From contig JBFWVC010000010.1 of assembly GCA_050246945.1 (NCBI GenBank), positions 62,001-126,000 of the forward strand: DNA of 64,000 nucleotides, read 5' to 3'. Origin of the DNA: JAEUMD01 sp050246945 (lineage in GTDB: Bacteria > Pseudomonadota > Alphaproteobacteria > Rhizobiales > Hyphomicrobiaceae). Positions 16,593-26,210 of the stretch are shown here, one piece after another. Every line of letters starts with the position of its first letter. Positions within the stretch are counted from its first letter, which is position 1. Position numbers and translations under genes: made by a program. The notes beneath the pieces are model-generated. The model ran no database searches. It had not been told where the DNA came from and worked only from the letters and a program-made list of their open reading frames with translations.

Positions 16593-17270
16593 CTACAAAC
16601 AGAACCCATACTCGCGACCAGAAGATGATATGTAGAACAAATCGTAGCCAGCCGCCATCAGTGCGTCGACAGCGTGCATGGTATCGAAGTTCTGGAAGCC
16701 ATAGAGGTTGTGATGAAACTCGACGAGAAGTTGGCGCGGAAGAATTCTAGTGCGCATTAGGTCTTCGATGACCTCATACTCGAACCCTTCGATGTCCATT
16801 TTTATGATGTCAGGCTCCCTCGTGCCGAGGCTCTCCATATGCGTTTTCAGCCTTCGAACGGGAGCCGTGATTGCATTTTCGACTTTCTGGCCAACCGCCG
16901 CGACGGATGAAAATGAAACGTACCCTTCGCTGAGGGGAGGCGCAAACGCAGCTTCGCCGTCCGCCGCCGCTAGCCCGCCAGCGTGAAAGGAGAAGCTCGG
17001 CGGCACGAACTGTTGCGCAACCCAACGCATGCTTTTTGGGGTGGGGTCGAATGCGTGGACCTGGCATTCGAAACGCTTTATTGCAGCGAGATCGAATGAG
17101 ATATCCTCCCCAACGCCGAAAGAATACAGCAAGGCGCCCCGTGGCGTGGTTTCGAGCAGAGGCCAGCCTCCGTAATTGGTGCCGAGAAAGACATAAGGGT
17201 GGCGAGTTGTTGCCTTGTGAAGGGGCGGCCACAAAATACGCCTCAATCGCGATTTGACCTTACTCAGCAT
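16593..17270 (-). CDS. FkbM-family methyltransferase
   Basis: SAM-dependent O-methyltransferase of the FkbM type, often found in glycan clusters. A divergent glycine loop (YSFGVGEDISFD) is followed by the acidic residue of strand 2 (VHAFDPTP). The family motif IIKMDIEGFEYEVI and a closing region LLVEFHHNL are clear. The start MLSKVKS overlaps the upstream glycosyltransferase end by 11 bases. The 225-residue length is normal. Confidence 0.86.
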   Translation of the reverse strand: MLSKVKSRLRRILWPPLHKATTRHPYVFLGTNYGGWPLLETTPRGALLYSFGVGEDISFDLAAIKRFECQVHAFDPTPKSMRWVAQQFVPPSFSFHAGGLAAADGEAAFAPPLSEGYVSFSSVAAVGQKVENAITAPVRRLKTHMESLGTREPDIIKMDIEGFEYEVIEDLMRTRILPRQLLVEFHHNLYGFQNFDTMHAVDALMAAGYDLFYISSSGREYGFCL

Positions 17271-18384
17271 TTGCCGACCTCGCGGGGAATGTTGAATGCC
17301 TCGATACCATTGTAATTGCACCCACAAACCGTTCCGCCATGTCGGCGGTATTGAAAGTTGCGTCCGTCGTCGCGATGGCGGAAGCGGACATGCGTTCAAG
17401 AGTACCGCCATCTGTCAATAGCATCGCTATCGCCTTCGCCAGTGACCCGGGATCGCCACGCCGGAACGTGACACCGTTGTGCCCCGGGTTGAACGCGGCA
17501 ATCTCTGGCATATGTTTTGAGTGGTCATCGTGCACGATAGCAGGCAGCCCGTAAGCGAGCCCGTGAATCAGCGACAGTCCCACGCCGCCGGGATACACGA
17601 AGGCTTTGCACGTGTTTGCCACTTTAGCGATGCGCGCCTCGTCGATCGTGCCATCGTGCCACGTGATCCGATCAGATACTGCGCTGGCCTGTTGCCGAAG
17701 GTCGGGGTTGCCAATGGCCTCGCCGACCACGTCAAGCCTTACGCCCGCACACTCGGGTCGCGCTAGCGCTTCCAATAGCAAGCCGAACTCGGCCTTCGGT
17801 GTGATGCGGCCGATGAATAGGAGATCGCGCGGCCGTGCTGCGGGCGCGTAGGGTAGACGCAGCTTCACGATCTCGCTGGTCTCGATGCCGTTGTTAAGCC
17901 CATACGCGGGCTTGCGATCGCGCTGCCTACGCCGCTGGGCGCGGTACTCTGCCACCTCCTGATCGGTGTAGAAGACGATTGCATCCGGGACGCGCATTAA
18001 CGCAGACCGGATGGCGGCCCGCCAAGGTCTGCTCGTTGCTGACCAGTAGTGGCCCCACCAGATCGTGCGCGCCCCCTTGAGCTTCCCTTTGAGAATGAGC
18101 GCCAGATTCGAGAGGGTGCGTGGTGCCCCGCAGACGACTAGGACGTCCCCCTGGGACACCGGCACTGCCAGGGCGCCCCTCTGCCACTCCAGCCCCGGTA
18201 GCAGACGCAGCATGGGGCCGAGATCATGCTGCCAGGCCGGCCGATCTTGCCCGCTCACCAGAACTCCAAGTTCGCTCTGCGCCGAGGCATAGACGGAGAA
18301 ACCTGGCCCGAGTTTCTCGGCCATGCGCGCGAACAGCCCGTGTCGATAGGCAGGAAGTGCAGGTTGGACGATAGCGACCTTCAC
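17260..18384 (-). CDS. Glycosyltransferase, GT4-like
   Basis: GT-B fold glycosyltransferase of 374 residues starting with GTG (MKVAIVQPALPAYR). The C-terminal domain opens with LLFIGRITPKAEF and has a donor-site region GVGLSLIHGLAYGLPAIVHDD, slightly divergent from the canonical EX7E. It starts four bases after the epimerase stop and overlaps the FkbM gene, so the three form one transcription unit. Its sugar specificity is unknown. Confidence 0.85.
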   Translation of the reverse strand: MKVAIVQPALPAYRHGLFARMAEKLGPGFSVYASAQSELGVLVSGQDRPAWQHDLGPMLRLLPGLEWQRGALAVPVSQGDVLVVCGAPRTLSNLALILKGKLKGARTIWWGHYWSATSRPWRAAIRSALMRVPDAIVFYTDQEVAEYRAQRRRQRDRKPAYGLNNGIETSEIVKLRLPYAPAARPRDLLFIGRITPKAEFGLLLEALARPECAGVRLDVVGEAIGNPDLRQQASAVSDRITWHDGTIDEARIAKVANTCKAFVYPGGVGLSLIHGLAYGLPAIVHDDHSKHMPEIAAFNPGHNGVTFRRGDPGSLAKAIAMLLTDGGTLERMSASAIATTDATFNTADMAERFVGAITMVSRHSTFPARSANAE

Positions 18385-18388
18385 GGGC

Positions 18389-19330
18389 TCAGCCTCGACC
18401 TGAAAGCGTAGACTTTATCCACGCGACCGTCGCAACGAGCCCGGCCTCGAGCGGGAACGCGACGCTAAGGCCCAAGGCGCGGGCGAGGCTGTCGTTGCCG
18501 ACGAGGCTGACGGGATCGCCGGGCCGGCTCTTGCCGGAGAACGTGAACGACGTGCCGGGAAAGTGCGCGGCGAGATGGGCGCTGAGCTCGCGCACCGTGG
18601 TCGGCTCGCCGGAGCTGCAATTGATGGCCGGCGCCGCGGGCGAGGCCAAAGCCACGGCGTCGAGCAGCATGGCCGCGGCATCGGCGATCTCGACGAAATC
18701 GCGCTGCTCGTTGCCGGTGCCGCCGAGCGTGATCTGCCACTCGCCGCGCATCAGACGGTTGACCACCTCCCAGATGAGCTGCTTGCGCAGGCCGGGGCCA
18801 TAGACCGAGAAGATCCGCAGACTCGCCACCTGCAGGCCGAACTGGCGCGCATAGCCGTGTGCCATCATCTCTATCATGGCCTTGTGGGTGCCATAGGGGG
18901 AGACCGGCGCGTAGGGCGCATCCTCGCCGATCGGCCCGTCGTGGCCGGCGCCGTAGACGGCGGCGCTGGAGGCGATGACGAGCTTCGTCCCGGGCGCGCA
19001 GGTGCGGATCCATTCTAGGACGCGCTGGGCGGCGACGACGGTGCGCTGGAAATCCTCGGCGGGCTGCGCGATCGAGGACCCGACGTGGGAGCCGCCGGCG
19101 AGGTGGATAATGGCGCCCGGCACGCCAAGCTGGCGTACGAGGGTCGACATGTTATCGGCTGAGACTTCGCCGTTGAGCCAGGCGTCGATGGCAGGCAGCT
19201 CCGCGTCGCCCGACCAGGCGCCGTGGCCGAGCCCGCTGACGACGTGGCCGCGCTCGCGCGCTGCGCGCACGACGTGGCGGCCGATCGCCCCGCGTGCGCC
19301 GGTGACGAGGATGTGCCCGGGCACGCTCAA
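18389..19330 (-). CDS. NAD-dependent sugar epimerase/dehydratase (extended SDR)
   Basis: Nucleotide-sugar modifying enzyme of about 313 residues. The NAD-binding glycine motif is VTGARGAIGRHV at the N-terminus, the Ser of the active site lies in VIASSAAVYG, and the catalytic Tyr-Lys pair is YGTHK. The SVYGPG element confirms the family. The start is probably TTG at 19330, overlapping the preceding stop as TTGA; a GTG at 19324 is an alternative. The frame stays open far upstream only because the preceding gene is GC-rich; that part is not coding in this frame. Confidence 0.88.
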   Translation of the reverse strand: MSVPGHILVTGARGAIGRHVVRAARERGHVVSGLGHGAWSGDAELPAIDAWLNGEVSADNMSTLVRQLGVPGAIIHLAGGSHVGSSIAQPAEDFQRTVVAAQRVLEWIRTCAPGTKLVIASSAAVYGAGHDGPIGEDAPYAPVSPYGTHKAMIEMMAHGYARQFGLQVASLRIFSVYGPGLRKQLIWEVVNRLMRGEWQITLGGTGNEQRDFVEIADAAAMLLDAVALASPAAPAINCSSGEPTTVRELSAHLAAHFPGTSFTFSGKSRPGDPVSLVGNDSLARALGLSVAFPLEAGLVATVAWIKSTLSGRG

Positions 19331-20658
19331 TAGAGGACCACATCTTGGCCGGATATACGGGCGAGCGTCGTGTGCCGGCCCTTCATCTCTACGGTGAAGG
19401 TCCGCCCGTTGCAGGTGACATCGGTCGTCGACGCCGCTGCTTCCTCCTGCCATGGATTGACGGCCATGACGATACACTCGTTGTCGACGGTCTCGATGCG
19501 GCGGACGAGCGGGTGGCGCGCGTTCCAGAGCACGTGCGCGGGTGCGTCGATGACGAGGCGGCCGGCGGCGATCTTTTTCGACAAGGCGCCAACCCGGGCG
19601 AGGGAGCGCGCGAACAGCGGCAGCAGTTTGTACGGCGGCTCGGCCACGGATGTGTGACTTGGATCGTAGCCGAAGAGCATAGTCGCCTTGGCGCCGCTGA
19701 AATAGGGGACGATCGCCATCGCCTCGGCGAGATAGGAATCGACCTCGCGGTTCCCGTCGAGCTTGTTGGAGTTGTGAGTGCGGAGCCAGACGTAGGCGTG
19801 GACCGGACGATCTCCCAAGGCCCGCGTGCGCACGTAGTTCTCCTCCACATTGGAGGCCATGTACAATACAGACGCGGGGATATTGTAGAATACGTAGATG
19901 CTGGCGACGTAGAAGTCGACGTGCGGGTCGATATATTGCCACAGCACCTGATCGATGGCATGCGTGCCGTCGATCTGCTGCGCCGACTTTCCGGAAATGC
20001 CCCAGTAGTCGCGGCGGAAGGCTTGCGGGCCATAGACGCCGACCTTCGATTTGGGCCGCTGCTCCTTGGCCCACCGCAACGGCTCCGTATACCAGGTCGT
20101 CCATTCCTTGAAATAGGCCGTCTTGAACGCCTCGAACGTCCCGGCCCTGGAGGCTCGGCGTACGGCCTCCACATCCCACGCCTTCCGTGCATCCTCTTCG
20201 AAGGCGAATTCGATGTCGTGGATGAATATGCCGGTATCGGCGGAAATGGCGATGTTGCGGCGGATGTTGCGCTCGAAAAAGCGTGGCTTGGCCCACGGGT
20301 TGTTCGGCCTGCCGGCAACGAACGGGTAGATGCTCTCCTTCTGCGTGTTGGGATAGTCGGCATATGTGTTGATGAGCGTGAGCGGCAGGAAGCCGCGCCC
20401 GTAAGCCTGCGCATCGCTCGCCCCATTCGTGCCGTCGTGGACGCCCCAGTAGGCTGTAAGGCCGGCGTTGAGTTCGAGTGGAGGCACCTGCGCCCACGTC
20501 GTGGGTGGCTCTTGCCTGGCATCCGGAGCGAGCCCGCCGGAGCCGTCCGGTGGAGGCTCGGCTGCTTGCGCAGCGATGGCGCCGCTCAACAAGGTGAGCA
20601 CGACGAGCAGCCCACGGAGGAGCCGATGGTTCGAGTTGCTGAACGGCTTCTGCATCAT
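19327..20658 (-). CDS. Secreted protein of unknown family, possibly glycan-active TIM barrel
   Basis: A 443-residue protein with a clear Sec signal peptide (hydrophobic core about 15-30, cleavage likely after AAQAAE). The mature part has many aromatic and acidic residues spaced as in glycoside-hydrolase-like barrels: FIHDIEFAFEED, KVGVYGPQAF, YIDPHVDFYVASIYVF, YVWLRTHN, then a small beta domain at about 385-443. I do not recognise the family. Its place between glycosyltransferases, with a start/stop overlap to the epimerase, suggests a periplasmic role in trimming or modifying the polymer. That is inference only. Confidence 0.8.
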   Translation of the reverse strand: MMQKPFSNSNHRLLRGLLVVLTLLSGAIAAQAAEPPPDGSGGLAPDARQEPPTTWAQVPPLELNAGLTAYWGVHDGTNGASDAQAYGRGFLPLTLINTYADYPNTQKESIYPFVAGRPNNPWAKPRFFERNIRRNIAISADTGIFIHDIEFAFEEDARKAWDVEAVRRASRAGTFEAFKTAYFKEWTTWYTEPLRWAKEQRPKSKVGVYGPQAFRRDYWGISGKSAQQIDGTHAIDQVLWQYIDPHVDFYVASIYVFYNIPASVLYMASNVEENYVRTRALGDRPVHAYVWLRTHNSNKLDGNREVDSYLAEAMAIVPYFSGAKATMLFGYDPSHTSVAEPPYKLLPLFARSLARVGALSKKIAAGRLVIDAPAHVLWNARHPLVRRIETVDNECIVMAVNPWQEEAAASTTDVTCNGRTFTVEMKGRHTTLARISGQDVVLY

Positions 20659-20799
20659 CGGAACGGCCCTTTGAGCTGGTCAACGACATTACCGACGGCG
20701 GCGCCATTCTGGCGATAGATCGCCGCCTTCACGGCGCCGAACACCGCCGGTCGATGACCGCTTTCTGCGCAAGTGGGGCGTGGGATGTCATGCTCTGTG

Positions 20800-22005
20800 C
20801 TACGTTCGTGCCCACTGTGCCTCGTTGTGAGCGTACGCTTCCAGGACGATATCCTCATAAGCCATGGCGAAGCCCCGAAGTCGTTCCGGGAATTGCTGTT
20901 GCGCCAGGGCCTGCTGTATCAGGTCGCCTTCGCGTGTGTAAGAGCTGCGCACCGACACCATGTGCTCGAGCAGAGCCTCCGCTTCGTGCGGCGCGAAGTA
21001 GTGCCCATGTGGCGGGGCCTGCTCGCGATGTACGGGGATGTCGGACAGGATGACCGTCTTGCCGAGCGATTTCGATTCCTCAACAGACGTGCTCCAGCCC
21101 TCGAACAGCGACGGGTTAATGATGGCCACCGCATACCGCATGAGGGTGGCTGCGTCACCGTAGGGCACGACGCCGAGTATCTTGAAGTCCTCTGTGCATC
21201 CGGCCACCTTGATCTGCTCGACGAGGGCGGGAAAATGATCGGGATGGCGGCGGTCCGCGGTGTGACCGGTGGAAACGACCTTGAGCGGTGTGCCGCGCTG
21301 GCGGGCGAGCTTCAAGGCCTCGACCACGACCGCATGGTTCTTGTGCTTCCAGAACTGGTTTGGCAGGTGGAAGTAGGGATCAACGATATCATAGCGGTTC
21401 ATGATGGCCGCTGCCGTGTCGTCATCGGCATGGAACCGCCCGGCGAGCGACACGAACGGCAGCACACGCGCTTTGTGGGCATACTGCGGCAGGAAGGCTG
21501 CGAAGTCGCGCCGCGCGTCCTCGCTGCTGACGATGATCACCGTGCAGCCTTCGGCGCAACGCCGGAAATAGCCGTCGCGCTGGGCGAGTTCGTCCGGCGA
21601 GAAGAGCTCAGGCAGTTTGGTGTGCTGGAAATCGGCGATCCAAGCGGTTGTCGCGACGCGGGAGCCACGCCCCAAGGACCCGGCGTGCGAGAAAACCCCG
21701 ATGTTGTTTGCCTTGAGCACGCCCTCCAGCGCGACGTCGCGATCGAACAAGCGCTTGGCCGCACGCCGCGCGACGTTGTGCAGCCCGGTGATCCCAGCGA
21801 ACGGGCTCTTCACCACCTCCATCGGCGGCAGCCCATCGCAGATGGCTCCTGGAAGCTTGCCCGCTGTCAGCAGCACGGGCTGGATACGCTTCGAATCCGC
21901 AATCGCCAGCAGCAGGTTGTGATAGTAGTTGGTGGCGCCGAGCAGAGTTCCGCCAGACGCGTTCAACATGAAGCCTACCCGGATCCTTGGTGAGCGCTCA
22001 AGCAT
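20800..22005 (-). CDS. GT4-family glycosyltransferase
   Basis: GT-B glycosyltransferase of 401 residues. The N-terminal loop is MLNASGGTLLGATNYYHNLL and the C-terminal domain holds HLPNQFWKHKNHAVVVEAL followed by the EX7E donor motif EGWSTSVEE and GKTVILSD. It resembles mannosyl- and rhamnosyl-type GT4 enzymes, but the donor cannot be read. It overlaps the end of the broken flippase gene by a few bases. Confidence 0.9.
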   Translation of the reverse strand: MLERSPRIRVGFMLNASGGTLLGATNYYHNLLLAIADSKRIQPVLLTAGKLPGAICDGLPPMEVVKSPFAGITGLHNVARRAAKRLFDRDVALEGVLKANNIGVFSHAGSLGRGSRVATTAWIADFQHTKLPELFSPDELAQRDGYFRRCAEGCTVIIVSSEDARRDFAAFLPQYAHKARVLPFVSLAGRFHADDDTAAAIMNRYDIVDPYFHLPNQFWKHKNHAVVVEALKLARQRGTPLKVVSTGHTADRRHPDHFPALVEQIKVAGCTEDFKILGVVPYGDAATLMRYAVAIINPSLFEGWSTSVEESKSLGKTVILSDIPVHREQAPPHGHYFAPHEAEALLEHMVSVRSSYTREGDLIQQALAQQQFPERLRGFAMAYEDIVLEAYAHNEAQWART

Positions 22006-22941
22006 GGAACAAGGTCTTTCTCATCAGATAGACGGGGATCACGATGCACGCCAGGTAGCTGATCGATGTGGCCCACAAGACGCCCGAGGTGCCAAATTGG
22101 TCGATAAGCACAATTTTGCGAATCACAGCGCAGACGGTGGTCACGACCGAGGCGACGATCTGAAAGCGCTCGATCCGCGCGCCATTCAGATACATCGAAA
22201 GCGCATTTCCACCAGCTTCGATCACCTTCCACGCACCAAACGCGACGAGAAGCAGCGCCGAGGGCGCGACGACGGTGCCGACTCCCCACTCGATCACCAT
22301 GGGCGCCGACACGACCATTGCGACGGACAGCACGCCCGCGAACGCCAAGTTGAGCAACACGGACCGCACCAGCGCCATGCGTACCCCATTGGCATCGCCG
22401 CGTGCGATTGCTTCGCCACAGGCTGGCCACAACGGTGCCAGTGCGATCGCAATCACTAGGTTCGGTACTCAAAAAAGCTTCTGGGGCACCGAGAATTCGG
22501 CAACAGGGTCGGTTCCGAGCATAGGCGCGATGATCACATTGTCGGAATATAGGTTGTGGCGCCAGCCACCTGCAGGACGAGGAACAGCCCGCCGATGCGG
22601 CCCATGTCGCGGATCACGCCTTTCGACACGAGCCGAAGCGAGGGCATCAGATCACGCGCTGGCCCGGCGAAATAGACGAGGCTGTTGGCGCCAAGAACGA
22701 TAAGCGGCACACCGGCGGTCGTCAGAATCAGCAACGGAAATGACGCCCGTTTGAGGATACCCTTATAGACTGCGGAGAGAGGCATAGGCACTCGAAATCT
22801 GCACGCGGATGCCGTGCCGGTCGTCGCGGCCAGCGCCATCCACATGCCGTTGCGCTCGGTGCCGAGGTAGTTCAGCGTCAGCGGCACGGTCAAAAGCCAT
22901 GTCCACACCGAGATAACGCACGCGATTGTGCCAGCCGCCAT
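21998..22941 (-). pseudogene. Decayed Wzx-type oligosaccharide flippase
   Basis: Remains of a flippase paralogous to the intact one at 28240-29616. The N-terminal part reads VPLTLNYLGTERNGMWM, then jumps to residues matching the middle of the paralogue, so about 150 codons are missing. Near 22535-22550 the frame slips (TTYIPTM versus the expected SDNVIIAPMLGTD in the next frame). An in-frame TGA follows KLF at about 22471. The C-terminal half (LAPLWPACGEAIARGD to the end at 21998) is intact. Three separate lesions make a functional product unlikely. Confidence 0.88.
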
Positions 22942-23005
22942 GCTTCAGGCGAGCCGCCGTTTCCTGCGGCTTTGTTGGGTCTCGAGGCGCTTGCCCGCGA
23001 GCTGT

Positions 23006-24061
23006 TCATGAATTCCCTGAGTTGCCATCGATGCTGAGCGCTTGGCAAAGGATCGGGACCGAGGCGTCGTAGAATGTCCGAGCGAGACCTGACGGCGAGC
23101 GTTGGACCTTTGATGACGCCAGCCTTTCTAAAAGGGCAAGGCCTTCCTCCATGTCGCCGTGCAGACAGGTTTCAACCGGGTAGTTCACGTACTGCGCTAT
23201 CCGCTCCAGATAGGATGCGCGGCGCACGATGACATTCTTGTCGAGTTGAAGCGAGCGGCCAAAGATGCCGGACGAAGAATTGTAGGCCGGGTTGTAGCAG
23301 GCCCACAGCGTATCGGCGGCAGCTTTCAGCGAGACGACCTCGTTCTCGGTCAGAAACCTGTCGGCGAACCACACGCCGTGACTGGACAAGCGGGCCGACC
23401 GTTCCTTGTGGGCGGGTGGCACGCGGCCGGCAATCGCGATGAGCATGCGCTTTGCTATGCCTGGCCGAGCCTCGATGAGGTCTGCCAGGAACGGGTAGCC
23501 CTTGATTCCCGACGGCGAGCCGAGGAACAGTAGCACGGGCCGACCGGCCGAGGCCGCCGTCATGTCCTCGGCAAGCTTTGTGCTCGGCAGTCTACCGCAG
23601 GCGACCATGCCCGCGAGATCCCAGAATTGCGGATCGTAGATCCAGCACGAAGTAACGAGACTGAAGCGCGCGTCGAGGTAGAACGGAAGGATCGAGATCA
23701 GCTTCAAACGCTCGATCTTGCGCAAGGCTCTAAATGTGTTGCGCTTGAGCGTGTACTTGACATAGCCGGGCTCGAAGCAGCGCCCCGCGCCCATGACGAG
23801 CGCGGCTGTATTCATTCCGCACGCAGCGCGTTGGAGCGAGACCGCAATGAATGTCGCGATATCGTCTTCCGCGGTCGCAAACAGCAGGCGGTCCTTGCGA
23901 GCGAGCGCCTTCCAGGTTGCCGCAGAACGCGGCGCAATCATCTCCCGCAGATTGGTCACTCGCCCAAGCGTCGCAAGATAGTTTTCCCGGTGGCCTCCGC
24001 CGCCGCTTATGTAGACACATTCGTCGAATGTGCGTTCCGGGGGCCGGCCTTCATTTGGCAT
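23006..24061 (-). CDS. Probable GT-B glycosyltransferase, divergent
   Basis: A 351-residue protein with a glycosyltransferase-like C-terminal half: PVLLFLGSPSGIKGYPFLADL resembles the start of the second Rossmann domain of GT4 enzymes, and YNSSSGIFGRSLQLDKNVIV the donor-site helix. The N-terminus has SGGGGHRENYL, a plausible acceptor loop. The ATG at 24061 overlaps the stop of the upstream polymerase by one base (TGATG). Family membership is less certain than for the other transferases. Confidence 0.65.
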   Translation of the reverse strand: MPNEGRPPERTFDECVYISGGGGHRENYLATLGRVTNLREMIAPRSAATWKALARKDRLLFATAEDDIATFIAVSLQRAACGMNTAALVMGAGRCFEPGYVKYTLKRNTFRALRKIERLKLISILPFYLDARFSLVTSCWIYDPQFWDLAGMVACGRLPSTKLAEDMTAASAGRPVLLFLGSPSGIKGYPFLADLIEARPGIAKRMLIAIAGRVPPAHKERSARLSSHGVWFADRFLTENEVVSLKAAADTLWACYNPAYNSSSGIFGRSLQLDKNVIVRRASYLERIAQYVNYPVETCLHGDMEEGLALLERLASSKVQRSPSGLARTFYDASVPILCQALSIDGNSGNS

Positions 24062-25368
24062 CACGTGCGCGTCGTTCCGTGAGAGCGCATGCCGGCCAAT
24101 GGCTGTCGCCGCGCCGCTTCCGCCATGCCGATCAGGCAGCACGACGTGATCATCAAACCCGATGCACCCCAGACCGCCCCGGAGAACATGTTCTGGGTCA
24201 GCTCCTTGAAGAACATGAGTACGACGAACGACTGCGACATGGTGATATCCGGCCGGCGCATCAGGAAGACAGCGGCTCTCAACGAGACGAACAGATAGGC
24301 GCCGAAGAAGAAGGCGCCGACGAGGCCAGTGGCCATAAGGACTTCGAGCACAATGTTGTGGGGATAGTGCCCAAGCGCTGTCTCGTACATCAGCTTGCCC
24401 ATGAAGGGGTCGGCGAGAAACTGCTCCCAGGCCGCCTGCCAGGCCAGCTTGCGCATCGAGACCGAGTCGCCGGCGCCGCCATCCTCAACGTAGTCAAACT
24501 TGGACAACATCTCTTCGAAGAGATTGAAGCCCGAAAAGAATTGCAGTGCGATAAGGCCGGCGGCGCCGACCGCAAGCACCTTGATCAGTTGCGCCCTTTG
24601 CCTGCCGGGAATAAGCAGGAAATAGGCCAGCAGGGAAACGGCCGTGCCGACGAGAGGCCCGCGTGCCTTGGCGATGGCCGCGATGGCGGCCAGCCCCACC
24701 AAGCAGGCGATCGACAAGGCACTCAGGATGACCCCGCCGTTCCGCAACTGCAGAACGGCGAAGAGCGCAAACGAGGTTGCAATCGATGTCATGGCGATGG
24801 AGTTGACCTTCTCCAGGCTCGCTTGCAGTTCCGTGCGCTGGTAAAGCAGTTCGGCGTTGAGAAATATGCCAACCAGAAACATGATCATCAACGCGAACAT
24901 GACTACGCGCAAGTCGTCCTCCTGTCGCGACAGATAGGCGGCCGAGTAGAACAGGATGATGGACGGTATGAGGCCGGCGCCGAACAGCATCGAGAACGCG
25001 ACGACCCAATCGATATAGATATTGTAGTTCTCGATGAAGAAGTTGTCGTACATCCGGTAAGCGTAGATGACAGTGAACAGGATGAGCGGAAGGACGAGCG
25101 GCAACCCGTTGCGGAGCTTGCGAGCATTCAGGAAGACGCTGAGCGCCAGCAACAGGACGAACGTGCGCAGGACCAGCGCAACAATGCTTCCTTCCGATTC
25201 CGCGGCGATGGCGTAACTCAGCAACGGTGACGTCGCCCAGAAGCCGAACACTCCGAGGCCAAAGAGCAGCGCCACCTGGAAGCCTGGGTGTAGCAGTTGG
25301 GCCGCGTAGCCGAAAGGTTTCGGCGCGGCCGCACGTTTGGCAGAAAAAGGCAGGTTCTTCTCGGACAA
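24061..25368 (-). CDS. O-antigen polymerase/ligase-like membrane protein (Wzy type)
   Basis: Polytopic inner-membrane protein of 435 residues with about ten to twelve hydrophobic helices. The periplasmic-loop region carries ARGPLVGTAVSLLAYFLL and later HNIVLEVLMATGLVG, both characteristic of the Wzy_C/RfaL superfamily. It likely polymerises repeat units flipped by the Wzx at 28240. A second, longer member is encoded at 33601, so the two polysaccharide blocks each have one. Confidence 0.82.
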   Translation of the reverse strand: MSEKNLPFSAKRAAAPKPFGYAAQLLHPGFQVALLFGLGVFGFWATSPLLSYAIAAESEGSIVALVLRTFVLLLALSVFLNARKLRNGLPLVLPLILFTVIYAYRMYDNFFIENYNIYIDWVVAFSMLFGAGLIPSIILFYSAAYLSRQEDDLRVVMFALMIMFLVGIFLNAELLYQRTELQASLEKVNSIAMTSIATSFALFAVLQLRNGGVILSALSIACLVGLAAIAAIAKARGPLVGTAVSLLAYFLLIPGRQRAQLIKVLAVGAAGLIALQFFSGFNLFEEMLSKFDYVEDGGAGDSVSMRKLAWQAAWEQFLADPFMGKLMYETALGHYPHNIVLEVLMATGLVGAFFFGAYLFVSLRAAVFLMRRPDITMSQSFVVLMFFKELTQNMFSGAVWGASGLMITSCCLIGMAEAARRQPLAGMRSHGTTRT

Positions 25369-25395
25369 GGTCGGGCAATCTCCAGGCGGGAACGC

Positions 25396-26100
25396 CTACC
25401 TCACATAGACCGCGTCGAACTCGCAGAGGTGCAGGGTTCTCGGGTTGCGGTAGCCGGGCTCGATGTCGCGAAGCGACCACCCTTTCTGCCGCAGATATTG
25501 GTCGATCTCATGATAGGAGGGCTGCCCGACATAGAGCTGGGCGATGGAAGCTTCGAGCATGATAAGGCCAATCTGCGCCTCGACGCCGGTGCTGCCCTCC
25601 AGCACAGCCATTTCCGAGCCTTGGGTGTCGATCTTGAGCGCGAAGCGGCGGTGCTTGAGGCCGAGCGTGTCCAGAACCTCATCCAGCCGCGCGGTTGCGA
25701 CGGAAAGGCGGTCCACGGCTTTGGCTACCGGGACCACGGTTCCCATCTGCTCTGAGAATTCCAGCAGGGAGCTTGAGGCGCTATTTTGGGCAAGGGTGAG
25801 GTATGCTGTACCCTCCGCAGACGTCAGAGCCAAACGCGGAGCGACGCGCCAGTCCTGGCCCGACCGGGCGGCGACCTCCTCAAGGATACCGTAGGCGGCG
25901 GGGATGGGCTCGAACGACACCAGCGTACCGCCAAAGCCGTGCTCGTAGAGGGTGCTGCCGAACTGGCCCCTGTTGGCGCCGACGTCGATGACGAGATCAA
26001 GTCCGAGGTCGGACAGAAGCCGCACAATTCGCTTGTCAAAGATATTGCGGTCAGAATACCAGCGAATGTCCAAGGACACGGCTTTCACCGCGCGCTTCAC
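25396..26100 (-). CDS. FkbM-family methyltransferase
   Basis: SAM-dependent methyltransferase of 234 residues. Motif I is VIDVGANRGQFG, the acidic residue after strand 2 is in VSFEPIPAAY, and the FkbM hallmark is ALKIDTQGSEMAVLEG. It differs clearly from the FkbM protein at 16593. It probably methylates a glycan residue in this cluster. Confidence 0.9.
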   Translation of the reverse strand: MKRAVKAVSLDIRWYSDRNIFDKRIVRLLSDLGLDLVIDVGANRGQFGSTLYEHGFGGTLVSFEPIPAAYGILEEVAARSGQDWRVAPRLALTSAEGTAYLTLAQNSASSSLLEFSEQMGTVVPVAKAVDRLSVATARLDEVLDTLGLKHRRFALKIDTQGSEMAVLEGSTGVEAQIGLIMLEASIAQLYVGQPSYHEIDQYLRQKGWSLRDIEPGYRNPRTLHLCEFDAVYVR

Positions 26101-26210
26101 GAGCCTGTTAATCTTCAGAATATCCAGCTCCCTTTTTTTCCAACCAGGCGTGCACCCGCTCGGTCAAAAACAATGACGCCGGCCCACGGTCAATAGATGT
26201 CGCAAGCCGA

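Noticed and set aside
18389..20707. A 772-codon minus-strand open frame
   Set aside because: Only its last 313 codons match a family (epimerase). The earlier part is antisense-like, out-of-frame reading of the secreted protein gene at 19327-20658, open because the DNA is GC-rich.
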